Source of the DNA: Euglena gracilis
Taxonomy: Eukaryota; Euglenida; Euglenophyceae; Euglenales
NCBI GenBank assembly: GCA_039621445.1
Contig: CP154955.1
Coordinates: forward strand, 33,835,417-33,899,416
Reading direction: 5' to 3'
DNA length: 64,000 nucleotides
Shown: in pieces, positions 48,701 through 60,700 of the stretch
How the letters are laid out: each line of letters begins with the position of its first letter
How positions within the stretch are numbered: the stretch's first letter is position 1
Program-made: the position numbers and the translations under genes
Notes under the pieces: model-generated
Told to the model about the DNA's origin: nothing
The model's database searches: none
The model's input: the letters and a program-made list of their open reading frames with translations, nothing else

Positions 48701-51700
48701 TTATCGTGAATGGGGAAACTTCCCCTGGTGATGGACCGAAAGTTCCAAATTGAACATCCCCTGCAAGAATTGAAAGCATTGAAAATTTCTGTGTTCGGGT
48801 GTATGTGCATTTTTTCCATATTTAAAAAGGAAACCATTTGGCATCTTTGTGGGCATGGTCAGTACAATCTTTGGTGCAGGAAAACCGGTGTGAACTGGCA
48901 TCCAAACACATGACTTGCATTTCAGTGCATGAAAAACCATGTACAGTGTACCTTGATTGACTGCTTCCATTTTTGTTGTCATCAGTTCCAAAGCTGTGCA
49001 AAGAAAAGTTAGGTGAATTGGGGCGTGCTCATGTGGTTGCAATTTACGTTGTTTTGCATATGCACACCATTTCAGCTTGTTTATTGTCATTTTTTTTCGT
49101 TGAAGTGCAGTTTTTTGCATTTTTTTGCAGTTTTTTTTGCAGTTTTTTGCAGTGCAGTTTTTTGACTGGCCTGTGTGCAGTTTCTCCCCCCTGCATGAAA
49201 GGTTGCAACATGTCCCCTCCTTTGGTGTTGTCGGCCAGCAGGGGTAGCTCGGATGTTCAAATTTGTGTTGTGGGGGGGAAGGTCGGTCACAGACTTTCAG
49301 AAAACTTGATTATTCCAGTCAAAGCACAAATTACTCATATTTAAGTACCTCGAATTTTTTCTGTTTTCCTCACAGGTGTCGTATACAGGAGAAAAGCTTG
49401 GTGACATTGGAGCTTTCCTCCGCGATGAGATTGAGGTGTGAAAGCTCCCCCCAAATGGAATTTTTATTTCACCTTATGTTTAATTTTTCAGGTACTTTTT
49501 CATTTGTTTTACTTCAATGCAGCCAGGAAGAGTTCAGAAGTGTCCAATTTTTTATCCACTGTTTGAGAAATCCAAGCAATCCCCCCAGACTCCTTTTCAA
49601 GAAGATGCCCAGGGGCAGAGGGGGGTGTGGGTGGGTGGCGGGGGGGGGGGGGGGGGGGAGGGGGTGGGGGGGGGGGGTGGGGTGTGGTTTTGGTGGGGGG
49701 GGGGTGGGGGGGGGGGGGGGGGGGGGGGGTGGGGGGGGGAGGGGGGGGGGGGGGGGCAGGGGCAGACCCCCCTGCCGCCTCCTCCCCCGGGGGTCTCAAA
49801 CGAATCAACAGAACATGAATCCATCCCCCCCACCTTTGACCAGGGGTGGGGGGTCCGGACCCAAACACAGTCCGGCCCCCAAACACAGACGAAAGGGCCC
49901 AGGTGTGCCGGGCAAGCACCAGGGCTGAGCGCTCGGCCCTGGCTTCTGAACAGAGGCTTGAAAAGGCTAAAATGGTGGTTATTATTGTGTTGGTTATTAC
50001 TTGGCTATTATTAACAGTTGTCTTTCTTAGGTTTCGCCGAATTAGGTGTTGTGATACCATGTTGTTTTGCTCCATGTAGTTTTGTTCCATTTTGTATCCT
50101 TCTCTTGGGTTTCCGAAGCACTTTTATGCTGTTACCTCCAGGAGCATATGAAATCAAAGTTCAAGGAGTATACTGTTCGCTACATTGACCCTGGTTATTT
50201 GGTAAGGTATTTTGCATCTTTTCTTGATTTGCATTTTTCCAAATTGGTTCCACCGAAACGAGCGCCTTTTTCAGAAACAAGAGCAACAAGTTACAGTCCA
50301 AGCAAACATCACATTAAATAAAAATTTTGGGGCCCTTCAATTTTCCCAAAAAAGTTCCTTGATTTTTTCTCACTGTGCATGTTAGATGGCATTCTGAGCC
50401 AAAGGCAAAGAAAGCCATGAAGCGCCAGTAAAGGTCACATTTCTATTGAGGGAACGTCACAGATGAGTGGCAAACATGCTATTTTGCAAATGAGACTTTT
50501 TTGCTCTCCACACCAGGCTTTTGCTTAAGGGATTGCGGCACCCCCCCGGGGGGGGGCTGCAATTTGGACTGCAGCTAGTCCAAATTTGGCTAGTGGGTTT
50601 TCTAGCAGACCCCCCCCTAGGGGGAGGGTCTGCTAGCAGGGCTAGCTAGTGGAATTTTTTTTCCAGTGACCGGCGCAGCGCCGAAAATTTTTCTGGGACC
50701 CCCAAAAAAGGCCAAAAATGCCCGTTTTTGGCCATTTTTGGGATTTTTTTGGAACAAAATCAGCCAAAAACCTGTTAAAAACCTCATTTTGCCTCCGGCG
50801 CTGTGCGCCGGAGGAAAAAATTTTTTCCAGTCCAGGGGACCCCCGGACCCCCCCCCCCCGGGGGGGGTCTAGCTAGTCCACTTTTTCCAGTGTCTAGCCG
50901 ATTGGCTAAAAGCCTGCTCCACACCCTTTGGAAAACCATACAGTGAGTCTCTTGTGATCCTTGCATTTTATGGGACTGACTAATGCGCCACACTAGCAAT
51001 CAGGCAATGAAATTCTGGAGGACGAAGTCGTTGTGAATCCCTGCATTATGTTTTTGCTCTGTGTTTAATTTCATTCTGATCATCCAGACGTCCTTGTTGT
51101 TGTTGTTATTGTGTCGTGTGTGGGGTTTAGTTTTGGTGGGTATGTTTGTTCTGTGAAGTCAGGTTTCAGAAAAATTGTGAGTTGTGAACGAATGAATGGC
51201 TCAAGGTGTGCAGATATGCAAAGGAGGAGGCTCCGTCGTCACACTGTTGGAATTGGATTGTGTCCACCAGGCCAAATTACAAGCCATGGCAGAGAGGGTT
51301 CACCCCTTGGGGGGCACCCCCCCCCCCCAAAACGTCTAGGCACACCGCTGACGCACTCCAGTGCTGGAAGTATCGAATCCCATAAAAGGGCCATTTTTTG
51401 CCCGATATTTGCTCACAACCAAATATGCACGACTCTCCTCCTGGGGGATGCTTTTGTGAGATTTTTTTTGCGGTGGTTGAACAAGAAGGCCCTCCTGAGT
51501 CGCAATTCTCCAGTTTTCCAGTCAAATTCCCCGGACCCAAAACAGTGACCAAAGGTGCATCAAACCAGCATTTTTCAAAGGATGGGTAACCGTCGCCTTG
51601 ATGACCTTTCAAATGTTTGTTCATATGTGGCCAAAAGTTTTGTGAGTGCGAACCTTTTTCCTTCTTGATGTCTGCCAAAAACGCCCACTGTAAAAAAAAG

Positions 51701-54700
51701 TTCCCCTTGGGCTTGGCATTTCAAAAATATATATAATTCAGGAAAATATACAGCCGGGGTCTGAACGTCATTTAAGCCGAAGGGCACCCCATCCCCCGAG
51801 GGGGGGTTCCAGCCCCGGACCCCATCGACGAGTTTTTTCTAATTTTGTTTGCAGCCGCCAGAAGCTGGAAGGGCGGCTGGACAGTGACGGATTTTTGGCT
51901 TTCGGAGGTGTAAAAATGGGCCAAAACTGTGCAAAAATGGTTCGAAGAATGGCTGGCCAATTCGCATAATTTGAAGTTTCTGGGCATTTCTTGCAGTTTC
52001 GATTTTTCTTTTTTTGCCTCTGGTTCAACCCTGGGTCAGTCCAATTTCCACATCCACGAAAAAAGTTCGTTTCTGATTCGAAGTCCCTTCCATGTCATCG
52101 TTTTGAGTGAAACTTTTTGCCTCGAGGCCATTTTCAAAAGCGGCATTTATCCCTTTGGGTTTGTCTGGGCCATGTTCGTTTTCTCACTGCCAATGCTCAC
52201 TAAGGAGTTTCCCCCACCTCAGGTCAAACAAAGCAAACGCACTCGATGCAGCGTTCTGTTTACAACTTGCCAATCATGCAGTGCACGAGGCATGCCGTCA
52301 TTCCATTTCTAAAAAATTTGTATTTTTCCACAGTTTTTTGCATTTACCTGTCATTCCTCTCATGGCAAACTCACATTTTCTTTTTTTTTACATTTGTCAC
52401 ATTTATATTTTTTTATATTTATCTATCTGATGCCTGCCTTTCTGTAGACTCACCAACGGAACAATACCCTCAGATTGATTTCAATGTCTAACCCAGAAAA
52501 GGCCACAGGTTGTCCACAAAAATGCATTTGAAGATATTTTTAGAATAAGAGAAAATCACACCCTCCATTTTGGTGGCTGAAGCAGAACAAGCGGCTCGCC
52601 ATTGGCGATTGCAGTGCAATTAGAAAATATTTGAGTGCCTACATCACAAAATGGTTAATTAAAAGGCAGTTCACTGAAAATGAGTGCTTTTAACCCCACC
52701 GCCATGCATTATTCATTGGTTTGGTCAAGGAGGCTGGTCATCCACGGGCATCCCGAAAACTCGTTCAGGGAGTGTTTGTCCACAAGTCATTGGACAGCAA
52801 TGGAAATTCTGCCCTCTTTCAGTGTTGTGTGTTATTGCAGGGCTTGAATGGATCGACTGGCTGTCTCATCGGGTCATGGAATGACCGCTTCACCGCAGTC
52901 CCGATAAAGCTGGCCATCTCTGTCTCCAGGTGTCGTTGGCTCCTTGGCGCAGGCTTGCTTTATTTCCTATTTGTCTTTCCTCCCCCATCGGTTGGTCATA
53001 TTGCTCAACGGTGGAAACCCAGCCCGCCCAACTCATTTAACTGGTTTTCTTGGACCATGCAGTTGCTTAAGCTCGATTTTCATCAAACTTGAGGCTGGCT
53101 GGTTTTCTTTTGAGTGAACAAATTTTCGGCCCCTAACCCCGTAATCTTTTCCCTGGGAATAGTTTTGAGGATAGTTAATAGTCATTACTGAAAAATATTT
53201 AATTGTTTTGCCATTATTTTGCCCCCTGGAAAGTTTTGGGTTAGGTGTTTTGGTAGGTTTTCCCACGTGAGCACCCCAGGTCACAGGCTTAATAAATTTT
53301 GAAACTACTGAGCGACATGGGGGGGTCACTCTTCCAGGGACTTTGAATGCTATCTCTGGCAATTTACATTGCTGTTTGGGGGAACATTTGTAGGTTGCTT
53401 TTTCAATTTCTGCAAGGCCAGATTTGTGTCGCACAAATGTGGATCAGGTCCACATTTGTGTGAGGGAAGGAAACGCCTCCTCACGCGTGTCCACCGCATG
53501 CGACCCTCTCGCAGGCAAGTGGATTTGGACTCCGAGCTGTGGCGCTCCGTGCGAGAGATCACGGTGGGCCTCCCGCCCTCCGGGGGGGAAATGAGCCAGC
53601 AGGCAACGTACCAGACCGGCCTGCTGCCCACCGAGGAGGGCCGCACCCCCTCCCCGGCCGAAGGTACCTGCGTGTGCTACGTCCATTGTCCAAGATGGGC
53701 TTGTGGCCCATGTCTCTTGTTTTGTGAACCTCTGCCTAAGAGGCACCAACGTGGCATGGGCATGGCACCAACAAATGTCGGCTGATTTTTGAATTCCAAA
53801 AGAGTTCCTGACGAACTCTGGATCAGGGGATCCAGAGTGTTTTTTTTTTTTGAAGGGGACCCCTTCTGGGGAGTCCAGCCAGCCAGCACTTTTTTTCCAG
53901 CCACCACCTCCAACAGGCTGCGAACCCCCAGGAGTCCCCGGGGGAAAAAGTTGGGGCCAGCCCAGCGAAGCCAGGCGGACCAAGAAATTTTTCAGGGCAA
54001 CGCGCTGAAAATTTTAGAAAGGGGGGTCAAAAATGGCCCAAAATGACATTTTTTTTGAGTGGTTTTCACCCCCAAGTTTTGGCAGCAATGTCGACGAGGC
54101 TGGATTTGGATGTTTTGCTTGTTTTCAGGGTACAGCTGCCAGCCGGCTGGACCTCCCACCCTCGGGGGGGGGGGGAGGTCATGCCAGCACAAGTGCACCA
54201 AGTCCCTCGGTGATTTCGCTATTTATTCAAAAAAATCATAATTTTTCTGCGCACATGGAAAATTTTAAGATGCTGTTCATGGTACATGACTCAAACATAT
54301 ATCTAGACGTTTGTGTGCAAAACCTGGGTGTGTGGATGTGAAACCTGGGTGTGTGAACAAACGGATACCTTAGGTTCAAGGTTTTAAAAACACAACCCCC
54401 CCAAATACAACCCCCCAGCTTTATATTCGGGCCGCAAGGGGGGATTTATATTTGGGAGAGGGAAATCAAATTTTTCTGGGTGCCTATATAAAACTTCGGC
54501 GGCCTTCAAACTGTAGTAAAAAAAAACCCAAATGTAAAGCCTCCCCGGCTTTATATTTGGACGTGATTTCAGGGGGGGCTTTATATTTGGGGGTGGGAAT
54601 CAACCTTTACGGGTGGCCTCTATGACCTTCGGTGGCCTTTAATTGTGGCCAAATACCAATTCTATGCCAAAAGTTTGTTGTGTACCTCCTATCTTTCGCG

Positions 54701-57700
54701 AAAATGTGTAATTCTTGTTTAAAATGGAGTATCTCTGGTGAAGAAAAAAAATTGGGGTGTCCACCCGAAAATTTCCATTTTTTCCTGAATGACACCAGCG
54801 TCTGGCTCCACGTCAGGGGGGGGGGGAGGGCTGTAATTTGGGCGGCAAAACCAAACTCCCCAGGGGGGGCTTTATATTTTGGGGGGGGGGCTGTTATATT
54901 TGGGGGGGTTACCAATTTCATACCAAATTTTCATTGTGTACCTCTTATTTTCCGCCCAAAATGGGCGGTATCGAGCACCCCCAGGTAAACAGGTGCAAAG
55001 GGGGGCAGGGATAGCAGAGTGAGCGAGATGGGATTAAATGGGTGCATTGTTTTCTAAACCCCCATTTCCTAACCGCAGGGTTGTAAGATCTGGTTTGCTT
55101 GATCGTCCGAAATGGGAGTTTAATAGGGCAAGGATTTGTTGGTCAAAATCCGACCCCCAAATAACCAAAAAAAACCCCCAACGCAGTTTTGGGCAAACCC
55201 AACAAAAAAGGAATATTTTTATGACACCCAGGAACACAAAAATTGCCAATAATCAGTTTTTTATAGGTTTTTTTTTTTGCTACCAAACCTTACCCGGACG
55301 CATTGTGCTTCACGGGGGGAGGGGTGAGTCAGCAGGCTGTTGCTTTGGTTAGTCAGCCCAAGGGAGGGAGTTAGCAGGGAGGGGGTAGCCTGGCATGCCT
55401 GGTGTGTGTATGAGGGGGTAATGAGGGAGGGGGAGTGGTTTACTGATTGCGCGATTGCTTTTTTTATGCAGTTGGCGCGCCACCACACCGCCGCCTTCGC
55501 CTTTCCCCCCTCCCCCCTGCGCCTCCCCTCTGCGTGCCCCGCAGGCATGGACGGCTCCCTCACCGTGGACCCGGCGGCCCTCCAGTTCCCCCCCAGCTCC
55601 ATGCCGACCATGGAGGAGGTCACCCTGCAGCCAGCGGACTTCCAGTGCCAGCGCCTCCCGGGGTGCCCATACCCCACCCCCCTGCGCTACGATGCGTACT
55701 ACAAAGGGGAGCGGGTGCTGTACCAGCCGCAAAAAGGAGGCGACCCGGAGCTGAGGTATCCTTCGATGACCATGAGATTTCTCCAAATTTCAGAGCTTTT
55801 GCGCACCCCTTGCTGGAAACAACACCCAAATATTATCAACCCATGGAGTCGATTTGAAAAAAAAATCCCGAATATTGGCAACCAAATCCTTATATCTGGA
55901 GTTAAGCAAAGATAATTATTTGATACCCCAAGTAATAATCCTCTGAGCTCCGACCAAGAGGCAGAAACTGCTCCAGAACTTTAGAAGACTCGCATATTTT
56001 GAAACAAAATCTGTGTCGATGTCAGCATTTTCCTCATATTTGGGGGGCTGAGTGGTTTTTTAATGTCCATTCTTTTTTTGTTTTGCTTGAGCTCTGCAAA
56101 GACTGTTTTTTCTTTTCTTTTTGTTTGTTTTAAATTGTGATTGTTATTTTGGCATTGGATCTATCGTCAGTGTCGAATAAACTGATTGGAGATGTCGCTC
56201 TTAGGCACGTTTATAAAACTATGCTATTGCTATTCTTTTATGATTATTTGACATTGAGTTATGTTACTGTAGTACTTCTGCAGCTGATACTCTTTTTGTC
56301 ATTACCATCGTCTGTTACACTCTCCTTTTTGTCTGTTTTTTTTTGTCTCAAGTGGTGTTTTTCCCCCAAAATTTGACATTGCCTTCCCTCGCCAAAAAGG
56401 GAGGACCAAGCTGCATTCCGGCCTCTCGTTGAATGGAGCCGTAGTCCTGTTCAGGCTGTTTTTTAACGACATTTTGTGTTGTGATGCCTGCCCATGGCAG
56501 GAACCCCGCCCCGGGGAGGGGGGTTGGTTTGGGCCTGGATTTGGGTTTTCTGGTGCCAACCACCACGGGTGCATTTGGCGTGGCAGACACTTTCAAAAAC
56601 AATATATGTTTTGTTGGGATATTTTAAAAAAGAATCACTCACCTCGACGAAATGGTAGTTGAGAATGGGGGGTTAATCCAACAGGGGCGTCGGAGACCCC
56701 CTTTCCCTCTGCTCTCTTCTAATGAAATAAGCTCCGCGACCAGGTTTCGATTGGTGCTGAGGAAGTAATTATGGTCATTGATGACCACCAAAAAGCAGGA
56801 TGGTCCTTAAGGAATGGTACTTTTCTCTGTAAGGAACACCCCTTAAGGACCGCCCTGGCCGCCAAACAGCTAGTATAGTATAGTATAGTATAGCATAGTA
56901 TAGTATAGCATAGTATAGTATAGTACAGTATAGAATGGTATGGTATGGTATGGTGTGGTATGGTATGGTATGGTATGGTATGGTATGGTATGGTATCGTA
57001 CAGTACAGCATAGTATAGTATGGTATAGTACAGCAAGTATAAAGTATAGTATTGTATAGTATAGTATAGTGTAGTGTAGTATAGTATAGTATAGTATAGT
57101 ATAGTATAGTATAGTATAGTATAGTATAGTATAGTATAGTATAGTATAGTATAGTGTAGTATAGTATAGTATAGTATAGTATAGTATAGTATAGTATAGT
57201 GTAGTGTAGTATAGTATAGTATAGTGTAGTATAGTATAGTATAGTACAGTATAGTACAGTATAGTATAGTATAGTATAGTATAGTATAGTATAGTATAGT
57301 ATAGTATAGTATAGTATAGTATAGTATAGTATAGTATAGTATAGTATAGTATAGTATAGTATAGAGTATAGTCTAGTAAGTATAGTATAGTATAGTATAG
57401 CAGAGTATAGTATATAGTCTAGTATAGTATATTATAGTATAGTGTAGTATAGTATAGTATAGTATAGTATAGTATAGTATAGTATAGTATAGTATAGTAT
57501 AGTATAGTATAGTATAGTATAGTATAGTATAGTATAGTATAGTATAGTATAGTGTAGTGTAGTATAGTATAGTATAGTATAGTATAGTATAGTATAGTAT
57601 AGTACAGTACAGTATAATATAGTATAGTATAGTATAGTATAGTACAGTACAGTATAGTGTAGTATAGTATAGTATAGTATAGTATAGTATAGTATAGTAT

Positions 57701-60700
57701 AGTATAGTATAGTATAGTATAGTATAGTATAGTATAGTATAGTATAGTATAGTATAGTATAGTATAGTATAGTATAGTATAGTATAGTATAGTATAGTAT
57801 AGTATAGTATAGTATAGTATAGTATAGTATAGTATAGTCTAGTCTAGTCTAGTCTAGTATAGTATAGTATGGTATGGTATGGTATGGTATAGTATGGTAT
57901 AGTATAGTATAGTATAGTATAGTATAGTATAGTATAGTATAGTATAGTATAGTATAGTATAGTATAGTATAGTATAGTATAGTATAGTATGGTATAGTAT
58001 AGTATGGTATGGTATAGTACAGCATAGTATAGTATGGTATAGTACAGCAAGTATAGTATAGTATAGTATAGTATAGTATAGTATAGTATAGTATAGTATA
58101 GTATGGTATAGTATAGTATAGTATAGTATAGTATAGTATAGTATAGTATAGTATAGTATAGTATAGTATAGTATAGTATTGTATAGTATAGTATAGTATA
58201 GTATAGTATAGTATAGAGTATAGTATAGTATAGTATAGTATATGGTTTTGCGGGCTTGATCAGGGTTAAAAACCAAACAGTCGATAAACGCATGTTTTGA
58301 TGTTTTGCCTGGTCTCAAAAATCTCTTTATTCTCTGCTGACCTGTATGCAGCTTTGAACGTGCTCTGCCGCATGACTGGCTGCATTTCAACCCCTCGGTG
58401 ACCACGATTGGGATCGTGACGTGCGGCGGGCTGTGCCCGGGCCTGAACGACGTCATCCGCGCCATCACGCTGTTTTCCACGGAATGCTACGGAGTGAAGC
58501 GTGTACTTGGCTTCAAGCATGGCTGGTACGGCGTGATGGAAGGTTTCTTCCCTTCCTTTTTGGCTCTCGTGTGTTCATGTCTTCCAGACAGGTTGTGATT
58601 TGCATATGATTGTCATCCCTGGAGGTCATCGGCATGGAGTGCACGCATCCACACACACAAACACGCACGTTTTGAATGCCAGAAATAGTAATGCTTTGTT
58701 GGACTGTTTTTGGTTTTGCCTTTTTTTTTCAGTAAGAGTCGAAAACAAAAACACATTCAAGACTCTTTCCCCTCTGCCGTCTGCATCTGATGTTTCCTCC
58801 TTGCAGACTCCGTTGTGACATTGACAAAAGAGAATGTGAAGAATATCAAACGCTATGGTGGCTCCTTCCTGGGCTCTTCGCGGTTCTACCGCCCAGAGCA
58901 GTTTGCCAAGGAAATTGCGGACCGCCTTGAAAGGCGTGCTGCTCCCCCAACCCAGCACATGGCACAGTACGCCAAGCGTGAACCCCAAGAATTGTGCTTC
59001 CAAAGTTCTGGCACACGCAGGGGATTTGGGGAGCACCACAACAGGCAACCTCTTTTTGGGAACTCAGCCCCGAAATGCCAGCAGAGGTTCAGAGGCGCCA
59101 GTGTCGGAGAGGGTAATGTAGTTATGTAAATTCCTGTCCAGCCATCTGAAGGGTGGGCGGCTGTATGATATTGGATTTTTTTTGCATTGTAAGGTGCCAG
59201 AGTGGCCTGAATTTGGGGCAGCTCAAATTTCAAGCGAGCATGCTTTTTAGGGCGAAAATTTTTAAATTTTAAGGCTTTTAAAACTCTTTAAGGCCCTGTT
59301 TTCTAAATGTCAGGTTCTATATTGGGGTGCAACTGGTGGACCAGGTCAGGAAAAATCTAAGTAGCAGAAAACAGCTTTAGCAGAAGGCAACCGTGCAAAA
59401 GATCAAGCAATCAAAAGCAATCAAAAGGCGATCAAAAGGTCAACCTTGCAAAGACCTTTGAGTCTCGAAATGAGGTATTGTTTTGAGGCGATTTAAAAAA
59501 ATTTTTAAACCTCCTCAAAACATTTTAAGATTTTTTTGCAAAATGTCTGAAACCCTCAAAAAAGAGTTTTAAAAAATCCTTAAAAAATCCTTCTGGCAAA
59601 ATTCTGCACCAACTGAGCAAAAATGAAAACGCAAAATCTCGGCAAAAACAAGCCAACTCCAGGAAAAAATGATTTACATTGTCTATCCCCAAACTCGAAA
59701 AAAATTGACTTTTCGAGGTCCTTTTTTATTTATTTTGGACCCTGTTCGACGGAGCTTACTCCAGGGAAAACCAAAGCCACCTATCCACCTGTTGCGATGG
59801 GCAGGCCACCCTCAGCACAACGTGCCCCAGCACTTTTGGGGGTGGTCCAAAAATTTTGCTCTGGGGTGCGCATGCATGTGCGTGCGCACACATCTGTATT
59901 GCAGGGTGGTCTTTAAGGAACGGATTTTTTATTCAGCTTCTTTGATGTTTTAAGAGAATGGCTGATGGTCCAAGGATGTGAAGAATCTTTTTTTTCCTGA
60001 TCTCGCCAAAAACGTTCTCGCCAAACCTGTCCTCGCCAAAAATGCCAATTATTTTTCCTGGTCTTTTCATTGAATGTGCTGGGGCAGCGGAGTTTCTTTT
60101 CGGCTATCATCGCCCTGTGTTGTGTGTGCGTGCACATGAATGTGTGTGTGTGTGTGTGTGCGTGTACATGTATGTGTGTTGTGTGTGTGTGTGTGTGTGC
60201 ACATGCGCGCGAGCGTGCAGGCACGTGCATGTATATTGTGTGTGTTGATGTTTTGCAGGAGCGGAGTGGACATTCTGTTCGTGGTGGGTGGGGAGGATGT
60301 GCAGCGTGGCGCCGCCATCCTGGTGGATGAGATCACCCGCCAGGGGAAGGACATCGCGGTGGTGGGCATCCCGAAGACCATTGTGAACGACTTGGGCTTT
60401 GTGCAGCGGACCTTTGGGTTCACCACTGGTTTGTGTGCCTGTGTGTGGAACTAAGAGGGGCAAGGAATGAATTTAATGGCTGTTTTTTTTAAATATTGTG
60501 TATGTTGATGTTCGGGTTGAGAGATCATGTTGGCATGAGCTCTAAACCCCTGTTTGGTCCAGAAACTCATTTTTTTGTTTGCTCTTTGCCACCACCCTCT
60601 CACCACCCTTCGGGTTGAGAATTGGTCATAGACAAGCTGCCCGGCCGGCTTGGGCGGCAACCGCTCCACCGCCCCCAGGGCCGCGTCGCGCGCGCGGCTG

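Noticed and set aside
48459-49120. Minus-strand frames of 106 and 139 codons in a PFK intron
   Set aside because: Composition is gene-like, but I recognise no family, and they overlap each other in different frames without clear splice sites joining them.
49509-50090. 193-codon proline-rich minus-strand frame and its glycine-rich plus-strand counterparts
   Set aside because: Created by the poly-G tract. No domain and no conservation signal.
57844-58520. Open frames of 149 and 208 codons rich in YTILYY
   Set aside because: Products of the TATAG microsatellite, which has no stop in those frames.
60067-60463. Minus-strand frames rich in His and Thr
   Set aside because: Read through the CA repeat and antisense to the PFK exon at 60259-60428.
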